The notes beneath the pieces are model-generated. The model had not been told where the DNA came from and did no database searches. It saw nothing but the letters and a program-made list of their open reading frames with translations. A stretch of 64,000 nt of DNA, taken from contig NZ_JAHVJA010000006.1 in the NCBI RefSeq assembly GCF_019801465.1, positions 181,783 to 245,782 of the forward strand, written 5' to 3'. Shown here piece by piece: positions 7,607 to 15,662 of this stretch. Source of the stretch: Leisingera daeponensis. Its GTDB lineage: Bacteria > Pseudomonadota > Alphaproteobacteria > Rhodobacterales > Rhodobacteraceae. The position numbers and the translations under genes were made by a program. Every line of letters begins with the position of its first letter. The first letter of the stretch is position 1.

Positions 7607-8917
7607 TCACAAGCCGACCAGGATGGAGGGCAGCCAGGTTGCCAGTTCCGGCACCGCCAGCAGCGCCGCCAGCACCAGGCCTTGTGCGGCCACAAAGGGC
7701 AGAACCCCGCGGTACATATGGCCGTAGGTCATGTCCTTGGGCGCGATGGAGCGCAGGTAGAAGATAGAGGGGGCCATCGGCGGCGTCAGATAGGAGGTCT
7801 GGATCACCACCAGCACCAGCATCGCGAACCAGACCGGGTCGATGCCGGCACTGCGCACCAGCGGCGCGAAGATCGGCACGAAGATCAGCACGATCGACAC
7901 CCAGTCCAGCACGAAGCCGGCAAAGAACACCACCAGCAGCAGGAAGGCGATGAGGCCCGCATTGCCGTAGCCGATCATCTCCACCGTGTCGCGCACCAGC
8001 CCGCCGCCGCCGGTGACGGCGAAGATCGAGGTGAACATGGTGCCGCCTGCCACGATCAGCATGATCATCGCGGTGATCCGCAGGGTGACACCCAGGGCCG
8101 CGCGCAGCATGGAGAAGCTGAGTTCGCGGAACATGCAGGTCAGCACCAGCGTGCCGGCGGCCCCCACGGCGGCGGCTTCTGTGGCAGAGGCGGCGCCGGC
8201 CAGCAGCGAGCCCAGCACCATGGCAATCAGCAGCAGCGGCGGCACCAGCGCGGTGACGGTGATCTTCAGCTTCTGACCCGTCGGCAGGGCGCGGCCCTCG
8301 GTCGGCAGCACCGGCGCGTCGTCGGGCCGGCGCAGGCTGCGCAGCAGCACATAGCCGACGAAGAAGGCCACCATCAGCACGCCGGGCAGGATCGAGGCGG
8401 CAAACAGCTGGCCGATCGACAGCTGCGCGATCGAGGCATAGACCACCACGATCACCGAGGGCGGGATGACGGTGCCGAGCGAGCCGCCGGCGCAGATGGT
8501 GCCGGCGATCAGGTCGTTCCTGTAGCCCGCCGCACGCATCGCGGGGATGGCCATCAGGCCGACCACGATCTCCACCGCGCCGACCACGCCGGAGGCGGCG
8601 GCGAAGATCGCGCACATGGCGATGGTCGACAGCGCCAGCCCGCCCGGCAGGCCGCCGAGCCAGATCTGCAGCGCGTGGAACAGCCGCTTGGCAATGCCGG
8701 AGCGCTCCAGCACCGCGCCCATGAAGATGAACAGCGGGATCGCCGCCAGCACGAAGTTGGAGGCAGTGTGCAGCAGCGGTCCGTAGAGCTGCAGGAACAG
8801 CATGTCACCGAACACTGCATAGCCGAAGGCCACCGCAACGATCATCATCGAAAACGCCACCGGGATGCCGGCAAAGACCAGGGCGAACAGGGCGGCAAAC
8901 ATCAGAAGGGGGATCAT
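7607..8917 (-). CDS. TRAP transporter large permease, DctM-like
   Basis: The 12-TM-type translocation subunit of a tripartite ATP-independent periplasmic transporter, driven by a sodium or proton gradient. The 436-residue protein is almost wholly hydrophobic, with family segments such as the N-terminal GIPVAFSMM, AIPLFIFMGAVLERSGIA and a C-terminal half with SYLTPPMAPSIFYLRSIAP. Its start is 3 nt from the end of the small-subunit gene. With dctQ- and dctP-like genes it makes one complete TRAP system inside the hydroxyproline operon, probably importing hydroxyproline or a derivative. Confidence 0.9.
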   Translation of the reverse strand: MIPLLMFAALFALVFAGIPVAFSMMIVAVAFGYAVFGDMLFLQLYGPLLHTASNFVLAAIPLFIFMGAVLERSGIAKRLFHALQIWLGGLPGGLALSTIAMCAIFAAASGVVGAVEIVVGLMAIPAMRAAGYRNDLIAGTICAGGSLGTVIPPSVIVVVYASIAQLSIGQLFAASILPGVLMVAFFVGYVLLRSLRRPDDAPVLPTEGRALPTGQKLKITVTALVPPLLLIAMVLGSLLAGAASATEAAAVGAAGTLVLTCMFRELSFSMLRAALGVTLRITAMIMLIVAGGTMFTSIFAVTGGGGLVRDTVEMIGYGNAGLIAFLLLVVFFAGFVLDWVSIVLIFVPIFAPLVRSAGIDPVWFAMLVLVVIQTSYLTPPMAPSIFYLRSIAPKDMTYGHMYRGVLPFVAAQGLVLAALLAVPELATWLPSILVGL

Positions 8918-8920
8918 GAA

Positions 8921-9457
8921 TCAGGTCTCCGGCGCGCAGTGGTGATCGTCGGGGGTTTGCCCCGGGATCTTCTCGCCGCGTAAGTAAAGGAGCGCCTCCA
9001 GCAGAAACTGCAGGCAGAAGGCAAGGAGGCCGAGGGCAATCACCGCGTAAAACGGCCACATCAGGGGCGCCCAGGGGCTGACGGTTTCCACCTCGCCGGT
9101 CTGGAACGCCTTCAGCGCCTTGGAGGCGGCGACCCAGGTCAGCGCGCCGGTGACCGGCGCCATCAGGAGCGCGTAGACTGCGGCGTTCAGCAGCTGCTGG
9201 ATGCGCAGCGGGGCCTTCTGCGACAGGAAGTCGATCCGCACATGCGCTTCCTTGCGCAGCGAATAGGCAGCGCCGAGAAAGATGATGGAGCCGTTCAGCA
9301 TGTAGGAAATGTCAAAGGCCCAGAGCGTCGGTGCGCCAAAGGCATAGCGGGCCACGACCTCGTAGAGCATGGCCGCGATCATGGCGAGGATGGTCAGCTG
9401 GCCGGCCGCGCCGAGCAGGGCGGACAGCCCCGCAACGCCGGTTCTGAAAAAATGCAT
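8921..9457 (-). CDS. TRAP transporter small permease, DctQ-like
   Basis: Four-TM small membrane subunit of the TRAP system, 178 residues. It shows the DctQ pattern: an early TM with VVARYAFG, then WAFDISYMLNGSIIFLGAAY, the cytoplasmic RKEAHVRIDFL motif and two further hydrophobic segments. It lies between the binding-protein gene and the large permease. The gap to the binding-protein gene contains a strong stem-loop, which could lower expression of the membrane subunits relative to the binding protein. Confidence 0.9.
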   Translation of the reverse strand: MHFFRTGVAGLSALLGAAGQLTILAMIAAMLYEVVARYAFGAPTLWAFDISYMLNGSIIFLGAAYSLRKEAHVRIDFLSQKAPLRIQQLLNAAVYALLMAPVTGALTWVAASKALKAFQTGEVETVSPWAPLMWPFYAVIALGLLAFCLQFLLEALLYLRGEKIPGQTPDDHHCAPET

Positions 9458-9475
9458 GGAAACCTCCGGAAGGGA

Positions 9476-9505
9476 GGCGCGGGCCGGACAGTTCCGGCCC
9501 GCGCC
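9476..9505 (-). other. intercistronic 12-bp stem-loop between dctP- and dctQ-like genes
   Basis: GGCGCGGGCCGG (9476-9487) and CCGGCCCGCGCC (9494-9505) pair perfectly over a 6-nt loop. No T-run follows on the minus strand, so it is more likely an mRNA-stabilising or partial-termination structure that favours the upstream periplasmic binding-protein message. Confidence 0.7.
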
Positions 9506-9511
9506 ACAGGG

Positions 9512-10573
9512 TCATTCGGCGGCGTCGCGCACCAGGTAGACGGAGTTCTCGGCCCAGCTGGACTGGTAGGCCAGGTAGCTGTCCAGCACCTCCTGCATCC
9601 GGGCATTGCCGCCTTCGGAAAGCTCGGCTGCGCGGGCACGGGCCCAGTTGCGGCCGGCCTCGCGCAGCTTCTCGGACTCGGCGTGCTCCATCTGGACCAT
9701 CTGCACCTTGGTCTGGCGGAAGTCGGCCATCGCCTTGATGTCGGCGTCGCCGAAGCGGGTGTAGCCTTCATAGGTGGACAGTTTCGCCGCCGCCTCGACC
9801 AGCGCTTGCAGGTCAGCGGGCAGCGCGTCCCAGGTCTCCTGCTTGACGAACACCTCCCACAGGAAGGAGGGCTGATGCACGCCGGGCATGATCATATAAG
9901 GCGCCACTTCGTGGAAGCCTTCGGAGATGTTGGCGCCGGGGGTGGACCATTCGATGGCATCGACGCCCTTGCGCTGCAGCAGGGTGTAGATCTCGTTGCC
10001 GGGCACCACCGTGGGCACGCCGCCGAAGTCATCCTTCATCACTGCGGCAAAGGCGCCGGAGGTGCGGTATTTGACGCCCTTCAGGTCCTCGACGGTTTTG
10101 ATCTCGACGTTGGAGTGCGCCATGATTTCCGAGGTGCCGATGCCGACCACCAGGCTGTGCAGCCCCATCTCCTCGCGCCGGAAGTCCTGCAGCATCTTCT
10201 CGCCGCCGCCCTCATAGATCCAGTGCAGGGTGGCTTCGGGCGACATGCCGCCGGGGAAGGAGGCGAAGATCGCGTTGGTCGGGTCCTGATTGACCAGGTA
10301 GGAGGGGGTGGAGTGACCGGCCTCGACAATGCCTTCCTGCACCGCCTCATAGGTCTTGAAGGCGGGCACAAGCACCCCGGCGCCGAACGGCTGGATTTCC
10401 ATCCGGCCCTGGGTCAGGGTTTCGACATTGCCGGCAAAGCGCTCCATGAAGTTCTGGTAGAGGAAGGAGCCTTCGCCGACGGCGGCGGTCATTTTCCACT
10501 CGACCTCTGCTGCGGCGGCGGCAGTGGCAAGGGCCAGGCTGAAGCCGGCCGCAAGTGCGGATGTGAATTTCAT
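9512..10573 (-). CDS. TRAP transporter substrate-binding protein, DctP-like
   Basis: Periplasmic solute receptor of the TRAP system, 353 residues. It has a Sec signal peptide (MKFTSALAAGFSLALATAAAAA, split here as an N-terminal Lys then a hydrophobic core ending at AAA around residue 22) and the DctP/TAXI-like fold with GVKYRTSGAFAAVMKDDFGG and the QRKGVDAIEWSTPG ligand region. The Arg in YRTSG matches the carboxylate-binding Arg conserved in this family, fitting an amino-acid or carboxylate ligand. The surrounding pathway suggests hydroxyproline; a betaine form is possible. Confidence 0.88.
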   Translation of the reverse strand: MKFTSALAAGFSLALATAAAAAEVEWKMTAAVGEGSFLYQNFMERFAGNVETLTQGRMEIQPFGAGVLVPAFKTYEAVQEGIVEAGHSTPSYLVNQDPTNAIFASFPGGMSPEATLHWIYEGGGEKMLQDFRREEMGLHSLVVGIGTSEIMAHSNVEIKTVEDLKGVKYRTSGAFAAVMKDDFGGVPTVVPGNEIYTLLQRKGVDAIEWSTPGANISEGFHEVAPYMIMPGVHQPSFLWEVFVKQETWDALPADLQALVEAAAKLSTYEGYTRFGDADIKAMADFRQTKVQMVQMEHAESEKLREAGRNWARARAAELSEGGNARMQEVLDSYLAYQSSWAENSVYLVRDAAE

Positions 10574-10601
10574 GATTGTAACCTCTCTTCTGCTGGTATG
10601 C

Positions 10602-10624
10602 GGCCCGGGTTCCTTGCCCGGGCC
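10602..10624 (-). other. intercistronic stem-loop upstream of the dctP-like gene
   Basis: GGCCCGGG (10602-10609) pairs with CCCGGGCC (10617-10624) over a 7-nt loop between the epimerase and the binding-protein genes. No T-run follows on the minus strand, so an RNA processing or stability role is more likely than full termination. Confidence 0.6.
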
Positions 10625-10638
10625 TTGGTTGAATGTGT

Positions 10639-11589
10639 TCAGGCGGCGGCCTCGCCGGGGCTGGAAATGCCGCCGCGGAAGGGGTCATCGGGGCTGAAGA
10701 ACAGCTTGCCCTCGCCCATCACGAAGGCCTGGCCGCTGAGGGTGGGGATCACGCCGCCGTTCAACCCCGGCTGATAGGACAGCCGGTAGGGGGAGCCGAT
10801 GATGCTTTCCTGGATGATCTCCTCGCCCGGCTGCAGCCGCCCCGCTGCCGCCAGACAGGCGAGCCGGGCAGAGCTGCCGGTGCCGCAGGGGGAGCGGTCA
10901 TAGGTGTCGTCCGGGCACAGCACGAAGTTGCGGCTGTGGATGCCCGTCCGGGTGGAGGGGCCTTGGAAGATCACATGGTCGATCGGCTCGCCTTTCTCAC
11001 CGCCGATGCCTTGGGCATTGGCAGCGGTGCGGATGGCGATGGCGTGATCGGTCAGCGCGCGGATGTTCTCCGTGCGCAGGGGCAGGGGGCTAGGCTCGAC
11101 GATGAAAAACCAGTTGCCGCCATAGGCGACTTCGCCTGTCACCGTGCTGCCATCCGGCAGCGTGACATTGGCCGCCGCGGTGACGCGGCGGCTTTCGATG
11201 TTTGTGACGGTGACGGTATTGGCGTCCTCCAGCAGCACCGTCACCAAGCCCACTGGGGTCTCGATGCGGTGGCTGCCGGGGGTGATCAGGCCCAGATGGG
11301 CCAGCGTCACCGCCAGCCCGATAGTGCCATGGCCGCACATGCCCAGGACCGCGTCGGCGTCAAAATAGATGACACCGGCGGCGCAAGCGGGATCGGTGGG
11401 CTCGACCAGCAGCGCGCCGACCATGGCGGGCTGGCCGCGCGGCTCGCGCATGACGGCGTGGCAGAAGCCCATGTGCTCCTCTGCCAGCCGCCGCGCGCGC
11501 TCTGCCAGCGGGCCGGTCCCAAGGTCCGGCCCCCCGTCGAGGATCACCCGGGTGGGTTCTCCGCCGGTGTGGCTGTCAACTACATGCAT
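10639..11589 (-). CDS. 4-hydroxyproline 2-epimerase
   Basis: Converts trans-4-hydroxy-L-proline to cis-4-hydroxy-D-proline, the committing step of bacterial hydroxyproline use. The 316-residue protein has both catalytic thiols of the superfamily: Cys85 in MCGHGT and Cys235 in DRSPCGTG, with the N-terminal VDSHTGGEPTRV signature. This Cys/Cys pair separates it from the Ser/Thr paralogue encoded downstream. The start at MHVVDSHTGG overlaps the end of the deaminase gene by 10 nt, indicating translational coupling; an upstream in-frame Met would extend it into that gene and lacks family similarity. Proline racemase activity cannot be excluded, but the pathway context favours hydroxyproline. Confidence 0.9.
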   Translation of the reverse strand: MHVVDSHTGGEPTRVILDGGPDLGTGPLAERARRLAEEHMGFCHAVMREPRGQPAMVGALLVEPTDPACAAGVIYFDADAVLGMCGHGTIGLAVTLAHLGLITPGSHRIETPVGLVTVLLEDANTVTVTNIESRRVTAAANVTLPDGSTVTGEVAYGGNWFFIVEPSPLPLRTENIRALTDHAIAIRTAANAQGIGGEKGEPIDHVIFQGPSTRTGIHSRNFVLCPDDTYDRSPCGTGSSARLACLAAAGRLQPGEEIIQESIIGSPYRLSYQPGLNGGVIPTLSGQAFVMGEGKLFFSPDDPFRGGISSPGEAAA

Positions 11590-12539
11590 TCGGCGATGAT
11601 CCCGCCCTGCGCCGACCAGTCCGCGAACCAGCTGCGGAACAGCTTGTACTGCTGTTCGCAATAGTTGCGCTGGGCGTCTGACAGCTCGTCTGTCTCGTTG
11701 AAATGCAGGCGGTAGTCTTCCTCGCCGTTCAGCACCAGCAGGTGCTTGTAGTAGAGGATCAGGTCCGGGCCCTCGTCGAAGGTAGACAGCACATGGATCG
11801 CGTCGGTCAGCTCCTGCGCGCGCAGGCGGGCTTCGGCGCTGCCCTCAGCCGCCAGCTTGGACAGGCGGGCCAGCAGCAGCGCCTCGCGCGGCAGGGCGCA
11901 GCCGATGCCGGTGATGGAGCCGGTGGCGCCGCAGTTCACGAAGCCGTGGTAGACCTCGGTGTCGACGCCCACCATCAGCGTCACCTGATCGTCCTGGCTG
12001 GTGATATGTTCAGCCGCATAGCGCAGGTCGTCCTTGCCGCCGAACTCCTTGAAGCCGATCAGGTTCTTGTGCTCGGCGCGCAGGGCAAAGAACAGCTCGG
12101 CGCGGGTGGCAAAGCCGTAGTAGGGGCTGTTGTAGATGATCGCTGGAACGTCCGGTGCGGCATCCAGAATGGCCTTGAAGTGGTTCTTCTGCGCCGCAAC
12201 GGAGGTGCCGCGGGACAGCACGCGCGGGATAACCATCAGGCCGGCCGCGCCGATCTCCTGCGCGTGGCGGGCGTGATCCACCGCGGATTTGGTGTTGATC
12301 GCTCCGGTGCCGACCACAACCGGCAGGCCGGCGGCGGCGAGGCGGGCGACGCCCTCCATCCGCTGTTCATCTGTCAGCAGCGGCCAGTCGCCCATCGAGC
12401 CGCAGTAAACCACCGCCGACATGCCCGCGGCGATCATTTCTTCGCCCTTTTTGACCAGCGCGTCGAAGTTCGGCGTGCGGTCCGGGTTGCAGGGGGTCAT
12501 CAGGGCCGGCATGGTGCCGGTGAAGACGTTTGTAGACAT
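11580..12539 (-). CDS. delta-1-pyrroline-4-hydroxy-2-carboxylate deaminase (DapA family)
   Basis: Schiff-base enzyme of the dihydrodipicolinate synthase / N-acetylneuraminate lyase family, predicted to deaminate delta-1-pyrroline-4-hydroxy-2-carboxylate to 2-oxoglutarate semialdehyde and ammonia. The 319-residue product has the catalytic Tyr136 (IIYNSPYYG) and Schiff-base Lys164 (IGFKEFGG) of a TIM-barrel DapA fold. It is not the lysine-pathway DapA by context: epimerase, D-hydroxyproline dehydrogenase and semialdehyde dehydrogenase genes surround it. Its end overlaps the epimerase start. Confidence 0.87.
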   Translation of the reverse strand: MSTNVFTGTMPALMTPCNPDRTPNFDALVKKGEEMIAAGMSAVVYCGSMGDWPLLTDEQRMEGVARLAAAGLPVVVGTGAINTKSAVDHARHAQEIGAAGLMVIPRVLSRGTSVAAQKNHFKAILDAAPDVPAIIYNSPYYGFATRAELFFALRAEHKNLIGFKEFGGKDDLRYAAEHITSQDDQVTLMVGVDTEVYHGFVNCGATGSITGIGCALPREALLLARLSKLAAEGSAEARLRAQELTDAIHVLSTFDEGPDLILYYKHLLVLNGEEDYRLHFNETDELSDAQRNYCEQQYKLFRSWFADWSAQGGIIAECM

Positions 12540-12561
12540 TATCCAATTTCTCCAGGTAGGG

Positions 12562-12593
12562 GCAGGCTGCCGCTGGGAGGCACGGCAGCCTGC
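12562..12593 (-). other. intercistronic stem-loop between ABC ATPase and deaminase genes
   Basis: GCAGGCTGCCG (12562-12572) and CGGCAGCCTGC (12583-12593) form a perfect 11-bp stem over a 10-nt loop. There is no T-run, so it divides the transporter half from the enzyme half of the operon without being an obvious full terminator. Confidence 0.6.
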
Positions 12594-12604
12594 GGGGGAA
12601 GGGG

Positions 12605-13327
12605 TCAGCGCACGTTGGCGAGGAACTTGCGGGTGTGTTCGGACCGGGCGTCGCCGAAGATCTGCGCGGGCGGGCCGATTTCCTCCATCACGCCCTGATG
12701 GAAGAAGGCCACCCGGTCGGAGACATCGCGGGCAAAGCCCATCTCGTGAGTGACGCAGATCATCGTCATGCCCTCGTCGGCCAGCAGGCGCATGGTATCC
12801 AGCACCTCGCCCACCAGTTCGGGGTCGAGCGCGGAGGTTGCCTCGTCAAACAGCATGTATTCCGGCTCCATCGCCAGGGCGCGGGCAATCGCAAGCCGCT
12901 GCTGCTGGCCGCCCGACAGGGCGCTGGGGTAGACGTTCAGCTTTTCGCCCAGTCCCACATGCTGCAGCTGTTTCGCGGCAATTTCGCGGGCCTCGGCCTT
13001 GGATTTGCCTTTGACGATGCGCGGCGCCAGCGCCACGTTTTCCAGCGCCGTCAGATGCGGGAAGGAATTCCACTGCTGGAACACCATGCCCAGCTTCTGG
13101 CGCAGCTTGTTGATGTCGGTGCCCTTGGCGTGCACATCGATGCCGTCGACGGTGACGGCGCCGTCCTGGATCATCTCCAGCCCGTTGATGCAGTAAAGCA
13201 GCGTCGATTTGCCGGAGCCGGAGGCGCCGATGACAGAGAGCACTTCGCCCTTCTGCACATCCAGGTCGATGCCTTTCAGAACGTGCAGAGCGCCGAAATA
13301 CTTGTGAAGGTCGCGGATGGAAATCAT
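12605..13327 (-). CDS. polar amino-acid ABC transporter ATP-binding protein
   Basis: Cytoplasmic ATPase of a GlnQ/HisP-type importer, 240 residues. Visible motifs are Walker A GASGSGKST (about residues 33-41), Q-loop VFQQWNSFPH, the signature LSGGQQQRLAIARAL, Walker B YMLFDEATSALDP and the switch His in CVTHEMG. The start at MISIRDLHKYFG is chosen because its ATG overlaps the permease TGA (ATGA). With two permeases and a binding protein it forms a complete ABC importer at the head of the hydroxyproline operon, analogous in position and type to the Sinorhizobium hydroxyproline ABC uptake system. Confidence 0.92.
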   Translation of the reverse strand: MISIRDLHKYFGALHVLKGIDLDVQKGEVLSVIGASGSGKSTLLYCINGLEMIQDGAVTVDGIDVHAKGTDINKLRQKLGMVFQQWNSFPHLTALENVALAPRIVKGKSKAEAREIAAKQLQHVGLGEKLNVYPSALSGGQQQRLAIARALAMEPEYMLFDEATSALDPELVGEVLDTMRLLADEGMTMICVTHEMGFARDVSDRVAFFHQGVMEEIGPPAQIFGDARSEHTRKFLANVR

Positions 13328-13986
13328 TGGGCCCACCTGTTTTCGAGATGTGTGGCGTAGCGGGAGACCGGATAGGACAGCGCGAAATAGAAGGCGCCGG
13401 CCAGGGCCAGGATCAGGAAAGGCTCCTGGGTGCGGGTGATCAGGATCTGGCTGGCTTTCAAGAGCTCGACATAGCCGAGCACGGAAACCAGCGCGCTGTC
13501 CTTCATCACCCCCAGCGCAACGCCGACCCAGGAGGGAAACACCGCCCGCCCGCCGATCGGCAGCACCACATGGCGCAGGTCCTGCCAGTAGCTCATACCA
13601 AGGCTGCGTGCGGCGCGGCGCATTGGGGCGCCCACCGCCTCAATCCCGCCGCGGGCCACATTGGCCACCAGCGCCGCGGTATAGACGGTCAGGATCACGG
13701 TGCCAGAGGCAAAGGGATCGAGGTTCAGCCCGACGATGGGGGCGAAGTTGTAAAACAGCACCAGCTGGATGATCAGCGGCACCGAACGGAACACATCCAG
13801 CACCGGCGCCAGCGTCAGGGTGGCGGCGCGGCGGCCCTCGTACAGCATCCAGCCGAACAGGGTGCCCAGCACCGTGCCAAGCGAGATCGACAGGACGGAA
13901 ATCCACAGGGTGCGCAGCGCGGCGTCGCCCATGAACCACAGGTCATTGGGGGCAAAGCCGCTAAAAAATTTGAGTGTTGGTTCCAT
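13324..13986 (-). CDS. polar amino-acid ABC transporter permease (HisM-like)
   Basis: Inner-membrane subunit, 220 residues, about five TM segments. It contains the HisMQ-type segment VPLIIQLVLFYNFAPIVGL and the EAA-like cytoplasmic loop GGIEAVGAPMRRAARSLGMS, which contacts the ATPase. It overlaps the ATPase start by 4 nt and follows the other permease by 11 nt. The two permeases are similar in length and probably form the heterodimeric channel. Confidence 0.9.
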   Translation of the reverse strand: MEPTLKFFSGFAPNDLWFMGDAALRTLWISVLSISLGTVLGTLFGWMLYEGRRAATLTLAPVLDVFRSVPLIIQLVLFYNFAPIVGLNLDPFASGTVILTVYTAALVANVARGGIEAVGAPMRRAARSLGMSYWQDLRHVVLPIGGRAVFPSWVGVALGVMKDSALVSVLGYVELLKASQILITRTQEPFLILALAGAFYFALSYPVSRYATHLENRWAQ

Positions 13987-13997
13987 GAAATGCCCCC

Positions 13998-14660
13998 TCA
14001 GTACCGGAACAGCCGGGCGGCCATCAGCCGCGAGCTGAGCAGGATCACCTTGACGATGGCGTAGTAGATCACCGCCGTGACCGCGAAATATTCAAAGATG
14101 CGGAAGGTGCGGGAGGCGAAGAACTGGGTCTCCCCCGACAGTTCGCGGAAGCCCACCAGCATCCCCAGCGAGGACATCAGCACCGCCCAGACCATCTGGT
14201 TGGTGATCGGGTGGTAGACGATGCGGAACACCTGCGGGATCACCACGCGGCTGTAGGCCTGCCAGGGCGTCATCCCAAGGCTGCGGGAGGCGCGGATCTG
14301 GGTCTCCGGCACCGCCTTGAAGCCGCCGCGGAAGTTTTCGGCCAGATAGCCTGCGCAGTTGAAGGTCAGCCCCGCCAGCACGATCAGATAGGGCGACAGA
14401 TGAAGGCCGAAGGCGCCGAGGCCAAAGCCGAAGAAGAACAGCTGGAACAGCGCGGGCGTGTTGCGGGCCAGCTCCACCCAGGCAGTGGCGAACCAGTAGA
14501 CCGGCCCCCGAAGGTGCAGCCGCGCCAGCGCCAGGCAGAGGCCGATCACGATGCCAAGCACCATCGCCAGCACTGCCACCTGAAGCGTCAGGGAGGCTGC
14601 CTCCAGCAGGTCCGGCAGGCTTTTCATCACCGGCCGCCAGTGAAAATTATAGTCGAACAT
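13998..14660 (-). CDS. polar amino-acid ABC transporter permease (HisQ-like)
   Basis: Second membrane subunit, 220 residues, with WVELARNTPALFQLFFFGFG and the EAA-like loop GGFKAVPETQIRASRSLGMT, then hydrophobic segments to a C-terminal RLF. It lies just after the binding-protein gene, separated from it by a strong imperfect stem-loop. Together with the next permease it forms the transmembrane pore. Confidence 0.9.
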   Translation of the reverse strand: MFDYNFHWRPVMKSLPDLLEAASLTLQVAVLAMVLGIVIGLCLALARLHLRGPVYWFATAWVELARNTPALFQLFFFGFGLGAFGLHLSPYLIVLAGLTFNCAGYLAENFRGGFKAVPETQIRASRSLGMTPWQAYSRVVIPQVFRIVYHPITNQMVWAVLMSSLGMLVGFRELSGETQFFASRTFRIFEYFAVTAVIYYAIVKVILLSSRLMAARLFRY

Positions 14661-14678
14661 GTGGGGTTATGCTCCCTA

Positions 14679-14717
14679 GCCCCTGCCAGCCGCCGGGAGC
14701 GCGCGGCAGGCAGGGGC
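14679..14717 (-). other. intercistronic stem-loop after the ABC binding-protein gene
   Basis: A 15-bp stem with one central A-A mismatch (left arm 14679-14693, right arm 14703-14717) and a 9-nt loop; arms begin GCCCCTGCC and end GGCAGGGGC. It follows the binding-protein gene by 16 nt on the minus strand, without a T-run. The position suits differential expression of binding protein over permeases. Confidence 0.7.
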
Positions 14718-14733
14718 GGGTTTCACCTTTGGA

Positions 14734-15534
14734 TCAGTACAGCACGCCGGGGATGCGCAGCTCGGGCGCGTCGCCGCCGACGTATTTGCCCCACAGCTCG
14801 GCATAACGGCCCGACCGCACCTGATGGGTGACAAACAGGTTCAGGAAGTTGATCCAGGTGACATCCTCGCGCTTGCCCACGACCGAGGTGTAATCGGTCG
14901 TCCAGGGCATCCGCGGGCCGGCTGCCAGGGTCTCATACTGCTGGGTCACCGGGAGCACTGCGGTATTGGTTGTCAGGCCGATGTCCGCCTTGCCCTGGGC
15001 CACCGCCAGGAACACCTCGTTCTCGGACTGGTAGCCCTGGTAGTTGCCTTCTTCGCCCCATTCGGCGGCAATCTTCAGCCATTCCTGCTCCGGCACGGTG
15101 CCGATGGCGCCCGCCACCCGCTTGCCCTTGATGTCTTCAAAGCTCTCGATGCCGCTCTCGGTGTTCACAACACCCTGGGCGAAATAGATCGCGTAAGGAA
15201 TGGTGAAGCCGACGGTGCGCGCCCGTGCCAGGCTGTCGGAGGTGGCGCCGAACACCACATCGGCTCGGCCCGTCACGATGGCCGGCAGGCGCTCGGCCCA
15301 AGTGACCGGCAGGATCTCGGCATCAACTTCAAGCGCTGCCGCCAGGTCGTTGCAGTAATCGACGTCAAAGCCCGCCGGTTCGTTGTTGGCATCGCGGTAG
15401 CCGATCGGCGGGAAATCCAGCACCACGCCGCAGCGCAGGGTGCCGCGGTCCACCACATCATCGAGCGTATCCGCGAGGGCAGGTGCCAGCGGCACCAAGG
15501 CAAGCGCCGCAGCCGCGGCCAGCGATTTGAACAT
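14734..15534 (-). CDS. polar amino-acid ABC transporter substrate-binding protein
   Basis: Periplasmic receptor of the SBP_bac_3 (GlnH/HisJ) type, 266 residues. A Sec signal peptide ends at about residue 21 (PALADTLDD). Family motifs include RGTLRCGVVLDFPPIGYRD, AGFDVDYCNDLAAAL, the Arg-containing SDSLARARTVGFTIPY and GKRVAGAIGT. It is the first gene of the long minus-strand operon and lies 30 nt downstream of the operator candidate shared with the dehydrogenase gene. Likely ligand is hydroxyproline or a related amino acid, by context. Confidence 0.9.
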   Translation of the reverse strand: MFKSLAAAAALALVPLAPALADTLDDVVDRGTLRCGVVLDFPPIGYRDANNEPAGFDVDYCNDLAAALEVDAEILPVTWAERLPAIVTGRADVVFGATSDSLARARTVGFTIPYAIYFAQGVVNTESGIESFEDIKGKRVAGAIGTVPEQEWLKIAAEWGEEGNYQGYQSENEVFLAVAQGKADIGLTTNTAVLPVTQQYETLAAGPRMPWTTDYTSVVGKREDVTWINFLNLFVTHQVRSGRYAELWGKYVGGDAPELRIPGVLY

Positions 15535-15564
15535 GAGATCCTCCTGTCGGTTTGTTGTTGTGGA

Positions 15565-15596
15565 GAATCAGATACAGGATAATGGATACAAAATCC
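15565..15596 (-). promoter_or_regulatory. GntR operator candidate upstream of the hydroxyproline operon
   Basis: The second copy of the 32-bp element (28/32 match with 4360-4391, same orientation, 18 consecutive identical bases). It is directly followed at 15596-15607 by a perfect 12-bp palindrome, CACATATATGTG. It marks the probable control region for the operon running to about 5.3 kb. Confidence 0.65.
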
Positions 15597-15662
15597 ACAT
15601 ATATGTGAGAACGCCCGCCGAGGCCGGAGGGGCCAGGTCAAAGAACGCCGTAAATCAGAGGT

